Assembly (NCBI RefSeq): GCF_000092065.1
Contig: NC_009369.1
Location: 248,001 to 312,000, forward strand
Length of the DNA stretch: 64,000 nt
Direction of reading: 5' to 3'
Source of the DNA: Ostreococcus lucimarinus CCE9901
Taxonomy: Eukaryota; Chlorophyta; Mamiellophyceae; Mamiellales; Bathycoccaceae
Below the pieces are notes generated by a model. The model searched no databases, had not been told where the DNA came from, and saw nothing but the letters and a program-made list of their open reading frames with translations. The first letter of the stretch is position 1. Every line of letters starts with the position of its first letter. This document shows positions 17,259 to 25,183 of the stretch, piece by piece. A program made the position numbers and the translations under genes.

Positions 17259-19910
17259 ATGGCGTTCGACGACGCGTCGCGCGTCGCGCCGCAGCCGCAG
17301 CGCGCCGAGCGCGACGGCGACGACGCTTCGGTCGTCGGTCCGGGACGAAAAGCGCAATCGCTCCAAACGAAGGATTCGTCGAGCGAACGGACGCGAACGG
17401 GCGTCGCGAACCGAGTGAATGGGTACTTTGGCGCGAAGTTTCATCGCCTCGGGCGATTGAGCGCGTCGAGACCTTGGACGGTGATGCTGTGCTCGATGTT
17501 GTTTTGCATCTTGTGCGCCGTCGGCTTGGGGGCGCCGGGATTGAAGAATGAAAAGCGCGGCGATAAGCTTTGGGTGCCGACCGATACGCCGGCGCAGGGG
17601 GATAAGAATTACGTCGATGCGAATTTTGGCTCGGAGACGCGCTTCGCGCAGGTGATTTTACGATCGACGACGAACGGGGCGAACGTGCTCACGCCGACGG
17701 GGTTGGCGGCGCTGGAGAACGTCGCGGCGCGAGTGCGGAACGCGAATATCGCGTGGGAAGGTGCGACGTATACTTATGCGCAACACTGTTACAAAATGGG
17801 GGCGACGTGCTACGAAAAGAGCGTGCTGAACGCGTTTGCGAACGCCACGGCGTACGGGTCGCAGTCGCTAATCGACGCGGCGCTGAGCGCGTCCCCGTTG
17901 ACCAGCGAGAACCCCAACGATGGATCTACGGTGTTGTTGAAGAACGTCGCCGGTGGAATAACCATGACTGGTGCCGTGCCGAGCGCCTCGGCGATTTCTC
18001 TGACGTACTTGTTCAAGAATAACGACGTGCTGAGGAACGGAGATTACGTCGATGAAAAGGGCGACGCGTTTGATAGCGTCGTGCTCGATATTTTCGCCAA
18101 TCCTCCGTCCGGTTTCAGCGCTTCATACGTCACCGAACGATCATTTTCCGACGAATTTGGCAGCACAATTCAAAGTGATTTGCAAAAGCTTCAAATCGCG
18201 CTGTTTTTGATTCTCGCCTACGCCGCGCTCACGCTCAGCAAATGGAACATGGGATGCGTCGGCTCTCGAGTGGGCGTCACTCTCGCGGGTATCGTCTCCA
18301 TCGGCATGGCCATCGCATCTGCGTACGGCATCGGTGCTTATTGTGGTCTCTTCTTCTCGCCGTTGATGAATGTTCTGCCGTTCTTATTGCTCGGCATCGG
18401 CGTCGACGACATGTTTGTCATCGTAAACTCGTACGACAACACGGAGGCGCGCGTCGACCCGGTCGAACGCATGGGGCGGTCTTTGCGAGTCGCCGGGATG
18501 AGCATCACGGTCACATCGGCCACGGATGTCATCGCCTTTCTCATCGGTTCGTCCACGTCGTTGCCAGCGTTGAAGAACTTTTGCTTCTACGCGGCGCTCG
18601 GCATCTTCTTTGACTATCTCTACCAAATCACCTTCTTCACCGCTTTCTTGTCCATCGACGAGCGAAGAAAGAGCGAAAACAAAGCCGACTGCTTCTTTTG
18701 CTTGGACTGCCCTCCCGAGGCGTGCTGCGTGTGCTGTACGCCGAAAAAAATGCCGAAGTCATTGCTGCAAATCGCTTTGGGCGATGGTCTCGGTAAGCAA
18801 CTCGGAAAGAAGCCCGTCAAAATTTTTGTCCTCGCGTTCTTCTCCGCCATCACCGTCGGCGGCATCATCGGTTCGACGAAGATGCAAGTCGATGCGGACG
18901 TGAACAATTTCATCCCAGATGGATCATACTTGAAGAACTGGTTCGCCGACACAGACGCGTACTTTACCGAGTACGGTGACGCGGTCGAGATCTACTCCAA
19001 GAGCACGCTCGATTTGACGACGGAAGATTCCATCTTGCGCGCCGCCACGGCGGCGTTTACGGCGAATCCGTACGTCATCAACGAATCCGTTCGTTCTTGG
19101 GTTGACGACTTTTACACATATCACACCACTACCAATGGCGTGACCGTGACGTCGCTCAACTATATCCCATCGCTCAAGACCTGGCTCAGCACCGCTGCTG
19201 GGTCTCAGTACAAAAACGACGTCGTGTTTGACGACGAGACGTCGCCGACGGCCATCGTCAGCACGCGAATTCACGGCAACCACATAAAGACGGACAAGTC
19301 GAACGTCAACGTGCAGGCGATGGATACGTTGCGCGCCGCGATTAACGCTGTCAGTGGTAACAACGGTCGAATTTTCGCCTTTGGTAGTCAGTGGTTGAAT
19401 TACGAGCAGTACAAGTCGATCACGAGCGAAGCCATCAGGAATATTTCCATCACTCTCGCGGCGTGCTTCGTCATCATCGCCATGCTCGTCATCGAGATTA
19501 AAACCGTCGTGAGCGTGTCCTTGGCGCTGACGATGATTTTTGTCAACATCGTCGGTTACATGCACTTCTGGGGTCTCACCATCGATTCCGTGACCGTCAT
19601 CATGCTCGTCATCGCTCTCGGACTCGCCGTCGATTACTCGGCGCACATCGGTCGCGCGTACTTGGAAAAGACTGGCACCCCGGACGAACGCATCGTTCGC
19701 ACGCTCCAGGACATGGGTGTCGCCGTCTGGAACGGTGCGATGTCCACCTTCATGGCTGTTCTCATCCTCGGCTCCTCCGATTCGTACGTCTTCCAAACCT
19801 TTTTCAAGCAGCTCTTCCTGTGCATCGTCCTCGGCTTGATGCACGGCTTGATCTTCCTTCCGGTGGTGCTCTCCATGTTGCGTCCCGCCGCGTACGCCGA
19901 GGCCACGTGA
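17259..19910 (+). CDS. Patched/NPC1-like membrane protein with sterol-sensing domain (RND superfamily)
   Basis: Predicted 883 residues from ATG 17259; the open frame upstream begins only with TTG. One N-terminal membrane span (VMLCSMLFCILCAVGLG) precedes a large extracytoplasmic loop. A five-span sterol-sensing region (about residues 310-460) contains GVDDMFVIVNSY and SITVTSATDVIAFLIG. A cytoplasmic Cys-rich linker with CxxC pairs, a second loop, and a second five-span half with GLAVDYSAHIGRAY follow. The two GxxxDD/GxxxDY segments are the proton-relay positions of RND transporters. Patched-domain proteins move sterols or other lipids; the substrate here is unknown. Confidence 0.9.
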   Translation: MAFDDASRVAPQPQRAERDGDDASVVGPGRKAQSLQTKDSSSERTRTGVANRVNGYFGAKFHRLGRLSASRPWTVMLCSMLFCILCAVGLGAPGLKNEKRGDKLWVPTDTPAQGDKNYVDANFGSETRFAQVILRSTTNGANVLTPTGLAALENVAARVRNANIAWEGATYTYAQHCYKMGATCYEKSVLNAFANATAYGSQSLIDAALSASPLTSENPNDGSTVLLKNVAGGITMTGAVPSASAISLTYLFKNNDVLRNGDYVDEKGDAFDSVVLDIFANPPSGFSASYVTERSFSDEFGSTIQSDLQKLQIALFLILAYAALTLSKWNMGCVGSRVGVTLAGIVSIGMAIASAYGIGAYCGLFFSPLMNVLPFLLLGIGVDDMFVIVNSYDNTEARVDPVERMGRSLRVAGMSITVTSATDVIAFLIGSSTSLPALKNFCFYAALGIFFDYLYQITFFTAFLSIDERRKSENKADCFFCLDCPPEACCVCCTPKKMPKSLLQIALGDGLGKQLGKKPVKIFVLAFFSAITVGGIIGSTKMQVDADVNNFIPDGSYLKNWFADTDAYFTEYGDAVEIYSKSTLDLTTEDSILRAATAAFTANPYVINESVRSWVDDFYTYHTTTNGVTVTSLNYIPSLKTWLSTAAGSQYKNDVVFDDETSPTAIVSTRIHGNHIKTDKSNVNVQAMDTLRAAINAVSGNNGRIFAFGSQWLNYEQYKSITSEAIRNISITLAACFVIIAMLVIEIKTVVSVSLALTMIFVNIVGYMHFWGLTIDSVTVIMLVIALGLAVDYSAHIGRAYLEKTGTPDERIVRTLQDMGVAVWNGAMSTFMAVLILGSSDSYVFQTFFKQLFLCIVLGLMHGLIFLPVVLSMLRPAAYAEAT

Positions 19911-20026
19911 CCGAGCTCACCGAAATAATCTTATTCTTTCGCATGCTTTCGTGCAATTTGTTCCGTTATCTCCGTGTAAAATCACTCCGACATATAGAAC
20001 GACCTCACCACTCGCGCTCGCTCGAC

Positions 20027-20058
20027 GACCGACCGACCGACCGACCGACCGACCGACC
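20027..20058. repeat. GACC tetranucleotide microsatellite, eight units
   Basis: The tetranucleotide GACC is repeated eight times just upstream of the DUF726 gene's ATG at 20106, in the probable 5' untranslated region. The unit keeps one strand pyrimidine/purine mixed and is likely to vary in length between strains. Confidence 0.92.
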
Positions 20059-20105
20059 GCGTCACTTCGCGCCCCACGGCGTCGGCTTCGTCGCCGGCGC
20101 GCGCG

Positions 20106-22169
20106 ATGCGCACGGCTTCGTCGACTTCGTCGGCGTCGCGCCGCGCGTCCCTGTCTCTCTCGCGCGCGTCGTCGGCGACGGTTCGCGCGGCGAACCGACG
20201 TTGCGATCGTCATAACGGTGTCGTTCGTTCGCTCGAACGCGCGCGCGGAAGCGCGCACGCGACGCGCGCGACGCCGCGATCGGGCGATCGGGCGACGTTT
20301 ACGGATGCGTACGCGGTGGACGCGAGCTTCGGTGGCTCGCTGGACGCGTCGTCGGATCGATGGGACGGAACGGCGCTGTCGTGGAGCTCTGAGATGGATT
20401 ACGACGAGGAGTTCGGCGCGCCGTGGTGGACGCCCGAACGCGTCGCGCGCGTGGGACGAACGATAGAAAGCGCGGTGAATGACACGATGCGAGAGTGGCC
20501 GGACGAAGGGTTGACGGTCGAGAGATTGGTGGAGACGCTCGTGTCGAGAGGGGCGCTTCGCGCGGATGAGCGCGCGGCGCTCAGGCAGCGCGCGAAACGC
20601 GTCGGCGAGGATTGGACGCGGTATGCGCAAGCCGAGGATCGCGCGGTCTTAAAGCTACGAAGGAAGTTGGTAAAGGGCGAGGACATTCGCGCGAATGCGT
20701 TGAAGCTGCCGAAAATCGACTCGACGTCGATAAAAGATTGGACCAAGTCGGATTGGGAACGCTTCTTCAAGGTGGTTTTGGCGTCCGTCATCGGCGGTGC
20801 CGCGTTATTTGCGAGCGGAGGGACCGCGACACCGGCGCTAGTGGCGGCAATGCACGGACTCGGGCTCGGTGCTGAAGCGTTTTCAGCGTTCGGTGGTTTG
20901 CAATGTATGCTCGGCGTCACCGGCGCGTCGCTGTGCGCGCAAAAGATGGCGAATCGCACCAAGACTGAGCTTGAAAACTTCGACCTCATACCGCTTCGCG
21001 GCGCGCATAAATCGTATGCCATGCATATATTCGTTCCTGGGTTTACGCGCGACGACCATGACTTATTAGGCGCTTGGGGTGCGACGAACAACCAATACGT
21101 CTCCGTCGTGCCGGAATCCCGTTCCGTCGTCCCCGACCTGGGCATCGAGTTCACGAGTGGCGCAGATGGATCGATCATCGTACAGGCGAAAGACGATTCA
21201 ATCGCCAAGCGTCATGGTGTTGTTTCTGGAAGCACTCTGCTGTCTTATCGATCGGTTAAAAAACCTGGCGAGCCGAGTGTCGTGCTCTCCGAACTCGTCG
21301 ACATGCCGACGTCTGACGAATTGTCGCGAGTGCCGCGCCCAATCGAGATTCGACTGCAGCTCCCCGATCGCGATGATGAGCTGAAGAAAGAAATGAGCGA
21401 GCTCGCGAACGAAATCAAGTCTCAAGTCGGTAATCATAGCAAGGAAGAACACTTGCCGACCGCTGAAGCGGCTATTCGACCCGAGCAACGGCGCTGGGGC
21501 AATCGCACGGGCGAGCAACTCGTGTTGAATTGGGAGCCGTCTACACTCAATGAACTCGGCGCGTGCATGACATCCTGGAACGAGACGTGCACCGTCAACT
21601 TTTACTTAACGCCCGCAGCGTTGGCTAAGACTGCGCTCGGAGGGATCGCTGACGCTATCGCTTGGCCGGCGACGCTTCTCTCGAGCGCGGGTTTCATCGA
21701 CGATCCTTGGGCTTTGGTCAAACTGCGCGGAAAAATCGCGGGCGAAGAACTCGCGCAGAGCTTGTTAGATGGCCAGCATGGTCATCGACCGGTGACGTTC
21801 GTCGCGTACAGCGCCGGTGCTTACGTCGTTCAGAGCTGCTTGCAAAAGTTGTACGAAGCCGGCGACAGAGGCAAGAACATCGTCGACCGCGCAATCTTCA
21901 TCTCGGCGCCGATTTCTACGTCCAAGGACGTTTGGCAGCCGATGCGTGAGGTCGTCTCCGGTCGTCTCGTTAACGTCCACTGCCACACGGATTGGATTTT
22001 GCTTCTCATGTGGCGCTTCAACATGCTCGATCCCATGACCAGACTCGCGGGCTTGTCCATCGTCAAGCGCGTGCCGAGCGTGGAAAACTACAACATTAAA
22101 AATCTCCGTCACGCGCATCTCCCCGACGAAATCTCGCGCGTGCTCGAGGAAATCGACCTTCAAGAGTAA
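20106..22169 (+). CDS. DUF726/TMCO4-like membrane-associated alpha/beta hydrolase
   Basis: Predicted 687 residues. The order is: a basic N-terminal leader that may target an organelle; an acidic helical region; two hydrophobic Gly/Ala-rich spans at about 220-278; and an alpha/beta-hydrolase-like domain. The block beginning MHIFVPGFTRDD is the first beta strand of the hydrolase, and FVAYSAGAYVV at about 564-574 is the nucleophile elbow with Ser, where TMCO4 proteins have GHSLGA. Here the Gly before His is replaced (AYSAG), so activity is uncertain. Late blocks FISAPIS and NVHCHTDWIL supply the acid/His region. Function is unknown in plants; lipase-like activity is inference. Confidence 0.85.
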   Translation: MRTASSTSSASRRASLSLSRASSATVRAANRRCDRHNGVVRSLERARGSAHATRATPRSGDRATFTDAYAVDASFGGSLDASSDRWDGTALSWSSEMDYDEEFGAPWWTPERVARVGRTIESAVNDTMREWPDEGLTVERLVETLVSRGALRADERAALRQRAKRVGEDWTRYAQAEDRAVLKLRRKLVKGEDIRANALKLPKIDSTSIKDWTKSDWERFFKVVLASVIGGAALFASGGTATPALVAAMHGLGLGAEAFSAFGGLQCMLGVTGASLCAQKMANRTKTELENFDLIPLRGAHKSYAMHIFVPGFTRDDHDLLGAWGATNNQYVSVVPESRSVVPDLGIEFTSGADGSIIVQAKDDSIAKRHGVVSGSTLLSYRSVKKPGEPSVVLSELVDMPTSDELSRVPRPIEIRLQLPDRDDELKKEMSELANEIKSQVGNHSKEEHLPTAEAAIRPEQRRWGNRTGEQLVLNWEPSTLNELGACMTSWNETCTVNFYLTPAALAKTALGGIADAIAWPATLLSSAGFIDDPWALVKLRGKIAGEELAQSLLDGQHGHRPVTFVAYSAGAYVVQSCLQKLYEAGDRGKNIVDRAIFISAPISTSKDVWQPMREVVSGRLVNVHCHTDWILLLMWRFNMLDPMTRLAGLSIVKRVPSVENYNIKNLRHAHLPDEISRVLEEIDLQE

Positions 22170-22254
22170 ATATTCCTGTAATTCCTGTAATAACGATGCA
22201 CTGACCCTCGCCGCCGCGCGTTTCGCTTTGCCTCGAGTCGGCGTCCGCGGCGAG

Positions 22255-22288
22255 CCCACACTTCGTGCGGCGTCCCCACACTTCGTGC
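22255..22288. repeat. 14-bp direct repeat in 5' leader
   Basis: CCCACACTTCGTGC occurs at 22255-22268 and again at 22275-22288, a 20-bp period (two helical turns), immediately upstream of the PfkB kinase ATG at 22298. It could be a duplicated promoter element or simple slippage product. Confidence 0.8.
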
Positions 22289-22297
22289 CGTCGCGCC

Positions 22298-23485
22298 ATG
22301 CCGCGAATCGTCGGGCTCGGCGACCCCGTGACTGATGTGGTGTATCACGCATCTCGCGACGCGATCGTCGCGCTGTTGCGCGACGCGCACGACGCACACG
22401 ACGCGGATGAAGTTGAAATCGGCGGCTGCGTCCCAGTGTCCGCGCGCGAGCTGCGCGCGCTCGTGCGCGCGATTCCCGAGCGCGACGCCGTCGTGAGCCC
22501 CGGCGGAAGCGCGGCGAACGTTCTCAAAGGCATCGCACAGTGCGCGGCCGACGATGCGAGCTCGACGACGTCGTGCGTGTTCGTAGGGACCGTGGACGGG
22601 CGGGACGACGTCGGCGCGGCGTACGGGGACGCGCTGCGACGCGCGAGAGTTGAATCGGCGCTCATGGCGTACGAAGGCGATGATGCGAGCGATGCAGAGG
22701 GAGAAAATGGAATAATTGGAAGCGCGCGATGCGTGTGCTTGGTGGACGATCGAGGGCAGAGAACGATGCGGACGTATTTGGGGGCGTCGGCGAAGACGCG
22801 AGCGGACGATTTGCCGAGCGAGGCGTTGCGCTCGGCGGATGTGTTGCACGCGGAGGGGTACGCGCTGTATAAACCGGATGTTTTAGCGCGCGCGTGCGCG
22901 CTGGCCAAGGAAAACGGCGCGCTCGTGAGCTTAGATTTGGCGTCGTTTGAGGTTGTGAGGCACTGTCGAGACGCGCTGCGCGAGACGCTCGAGTCGGGCG
23001 TCGTCGACGTGATATTTTGCAACGAAGACGAGGCGCGCGAACTCGTGCGTGGAATCGACGACGACGGCTGCGCGCGCGCGCAGGAGTCGCATCCGCAGTT
23101 GAACGGGCGCGACGTCGAGCGACCGAGCGAGGAAACCGAGTTGGCGGCTTTGGCGTATTTATTGCGTTACGTCAAACTGGCCGTGTGTTCTCGCGGCAAG
23201 CGCGGGTGCGTCGCGATGAACGCTGAAGGCGAGCGAAGCGAATCTCGCGCCGAAGGCGTGGAAGCGATCGACACCACGGGCGCGGGAGACACGTTCACGA
23301 GCGGGTTCTTGCACGCCTATCTCGCCGGTGGATCGTTGCGACAGTGCGGCGACGCCGGTTGCGCCGCGGGGGCAGAGGTCGTTCAAGTTCGCGGCGCGGA
23401 GATGGACGACGATCGCTGGCGTCGCGTGCGCGAAAAGATTGCGATAATTTTAGGCAAGGAGCGCTCACCGAGCGCGACGATGTAG
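22298..23485 (+). CDS. PfkB-family carbohydrate/nucleoside kinase
   Basis: Predicted 395 residues from ATG 22298. The frame upstream has only a GTG. The N-terminal block GLGDPVTDVVYH and the PGGSAANVLKG substrate segment are followed by a HAEGYALY strand. The C-terminal PfkB signature DTTGAGDTFTSGF (about 325-337) contains the catalytic Asp and the anion hole. Sequence is closest in style to the adenosine/ribokinase-like plant pfkB proteins, but the substrate cannot be fixed. It contains an acidic insertion around residues 128-135. Convergent with the zinc-finger gene (86 bp apart). Confidence 0.88.
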   Translation: MPRIVGLGDPVTDVVYHASRDAIVALLRDAHDAHDADEVEIGGCVPVSARELRALVRAIPERDAVVSPGGSAANVLKGIAQCAADDASSTTSCVFVGTVDGRDDVGAAYGDALRRARVESALMAYEGDDASDAEGENGIIGSARCVCLVDDRGQRTMRTYLGASAKTRADDLPSEALRSADVLHAEGYALYKPDVLARACALAKENGALVSLDLASFEVVRHCRDALRETLESGVVDVIFCNEDEARELVRGIDDDGCARAQESHPQLNGRDVERPSEETELAALAYLLRYVKLAVCSRGKRGCVAMNAEGERSESRAEGVEAIDTTGAGDTFTSGFLHAYLAGGSLRQCGDAGCAAGAEVVQVRGAEMDDDRWRRVREKIAIILGKERSPSATM

Positions 23486-23571
23486 CGTTAGCGATAAAAA
23501 TCTGGTTGTCGTGTTGTTATTGATTCATCATCACGAAATTCGGCCCCAAAGTACTTCACGCGTTCTCTCGT

Positions 23572-24654
23572 TCAGATCGCGAAGGTGCCGACGGGTTCTC
23601 GTTGTCGATATTTGCGCGCTCGAAGGTGCCTCTGGTAGCACGCCGTGCACACGGTGTGTTCGCCAGACTTGCGCCACTGCGATGATTGCTTCGTGCGGTC
23701 GCACGACGGACAGTGCCGCGGCGGCGCGGAGCTCGGCTTTTGCGCCTTTTTCCCGCCGTTTTTGTGCGGCGGCATGCGCTTGCGAGGCGCGCCGGCGGCG
23801 TTCAAATCCGGGTGATTCGCGCGGTCGCTGAAACACTGGTGACACGTCCACACGGGTTCGCCCTCGGGCCCGGTTTCTTTCGATCGGTACCATCGCACGT
23901 CGGGCTCGGTGCGCTTCGCCTTTCGGCAATCCGCGCACGTTCGTTCGTCGCGCAGTTTCCGCATGCGATTCTTCGTTCGGTGATAGCACTTGTGGCAGCA
24001 CTTCCCCCCCGCCGCCGCGTCCTCCGACGGGTCGCTCACCAACAGCATCCCGTTCGCGGAATTCCCGCACTTTTCGCACCGCGTCAGCGCGCCCTCGTTC
24101 TTTCTCCGCTCCTTCCGCGCGCGCTCGTAGCACTTCGCGCACCGCGTCCCGAGCGCGCCGCCCTCGCGCCCCGTCGCCGCGGTCCCCCGCGCGGGATCGT
24201 CCGCCGCCACGCGCACCCACTCCCCCCTGCACTTCGTCTCCCCGCACTCCACGCACGCCCGCACGACGCCGTCGACGACGTGCTCCGTCGTCGCGTTCCT
24301 CTTTCTCCGCTCTCTCTGAAAGCACGCCTTGCACCGAAACCGCGTCGCGTCGCCCCCCCCGTCATCCATCCTTCGCCATCTCGACGTCTTCTCCGCCCCG
24401 CACGTCTCGCACGCCCGCCCATCCGTCGCCGGTGGTGCGCGCTTCTCCGTCCTCTGCCCCGGCGTCCCTCGCGCGCCCTCCGCGGTCGCCGCCGGTCGTT
24501 TCCGCGGCGTCCCGGTCGCGCGTCCCGGTCGCGCGTCGAGCGACCCGAGTCTCGCCGTCGTCTCGCGCGTCGTCGCCTGCACGCGCGCGCGATCGTCGCT
24601 CGGCGCGCGCACCGAAGCGACGAGCGAGCGCTCGCGCGTCGCGCGGCGCGACAT
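23572..24654 (-). CDS. Five-module GATA-like zinc-finger protein
   Basis: Predicted 360 residues from ATG 24654; an in-frame ATG further upstream (24816) would translate Arg/His-rich repeat sequence, so the shorter form is preferred. Five tandem modules follow, each of form CxxC, a 17-30 residue loop and CxxC(Y/F)xR. The CxxC starts are RACETC, RACVEC, TRCEKC, RTCADC and RHCPSC, and the second pairs are CKAC, CAKC, CHKC, CHQC and CTAC. Modules 1 and 5 carry SRW or SQW before the loop, as in GATA fingers. Linkers are basic, suggesting DNA or RNA binding. No other domain was recognised. A nuclear regulator is likely but unproven. Confidence 0.8.
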   Translation of the reverse strand: MSRRATRERSLVASVRAPSDDRARVQATTRETTARLGSLDARPGRATGTPRKRPAATAEGARGTPGQRTEKRAPPATDGRACETCGAEKTSRWRRMDDGGGDATRFRCKACFQRERRKRNATTEHVVDGVVRACVECGETKCRGEWVRVAADDPARGTAATGREGGALGTRCAKCYERARKERRKNEGALTRCEKCGNSANGMLLVSDPSEDAAAGGKCCHKCYHRTKNRMRKLRDERTCADCRKAKRTEPDVRWYRSKETGPEGEPVWTCHQCFSDRANHPDLNAAGAPRKRMPPHKNGGKKAQKPSSAPPRHCPSCDRTKQSSQWRKSGEHTVCTACYQRHLRARKYRQREPVGTFAI

Positions 24655-24927
24655 CGTTGTCGACGGATCGCGCGCCGGGGCGTCGAGAGTCGCGCGCGTC
24701 CGTGTGTGGATCGCGCAACGGTCGAATGCGATCGATGGATGCGATCGATGCGATCGATCGATCGATCGACGCGAGGCGACGGCGCGATGCGGATGATTCG
24801 GACGCGCGAATCCCATCGTTCGCGCGCGCGCGCGTTCGCGCGTTCGCGCGTTCGCGCATTCGCGCGCATGCACTCGCATTCATCCGAGGGGGACGACGAC
24901 GGACGACTGTGTCGTTGTATCATCGGG

Positions 24928-25080
24928 TACGAAGCCCTTGGTATATGACCCAGTGCGTCGTATACGGTCACGGTTTTCGCTATGTATCGAAAATCAGGGT
25001 TACGAAGCCCTCGGTATGTGACCCAGTGCGTCGTATACGGGCACGAATATCGCTGTGTATACGGACACGAAAATCAGGGT
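24928..25080. repeat. Tandem duplication, 73-bp and 80-bp copies
   Basis: Copy 1 is 24928-25000 and copy 2 is 25001-25080. Both start TACGAAGCCC, share GTGACCCAGTGCGTCGTATACG-like centres and end GAAAATCAGGGT. Copy 2 has about 7 extra bases and a few substitutions, so the duplication is not brand new. The segments contain GTATAC palindromes. They sit upstream of the SEL1L/HRD3-like gene. Confidence 0.88.
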
Positions 25081-25091
25081 TTAGGGTTTAG
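25074..25091 (-). promoter_or_regulatory. Telomere-like repeat / telo-box
   Basis: The plus strand reads CAGGGTTTAGGGTTTAGA at the end of the tandem duplication, so the minus strand carries two linked AAACCCTAA units. This is the plant-type telomere repeat and also the telo-box promoter element known in plants. It lies 93 bp upstream of the predicted ATG of the SEL1L/HRD3-like gene. Whether it is a regulatory site or a telomere scar cannot be told. Confidence 0.6.
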
Positions 25092-25183
25092 AAGATGCCG
25101 CCGACGCGCGACCGCGGCGACGCCGACCGTCGCGCGCATCGCGACGCGCGACGCGCGACGATCGCGCCGTCGCGCGACGCGCG

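Larger units (their letters stand above)
24655..25183. other. Repeat-rich divergent intergenic region
   Basis: This 529-bp region lies between two divergent genes. It holds an ATCG-rich microsatellite (about 24728-24770), a CG-rich TTCGCGCG repeat block (about 24818-24870), the 73/80-bp tandem duplication (24928-25080) and a telomere-like element (25074-25091). No convincing small gene or RNA gene was seen in it. It is the longest gene-free stretch in the window. Confidence 0.8.

Noticed and set aside
18924-19844. 306-codon minus-strand frame opposite the Patched-like gene
   Set aside because: It lies inside a clearly coding membrane domain with conserved motifs on the plus strand.
24728-24870. 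CRISPR-like array in the CG-rich repeats
   Set aside because: The units are simple microsatellites without regular spacers, and the genome is eukaryotic.
25074-25091. A chromosome end at the telomere-like repeat
   Set aside because: Only about two repeat units, with ordinary genes on both sides, so it is interstitial.
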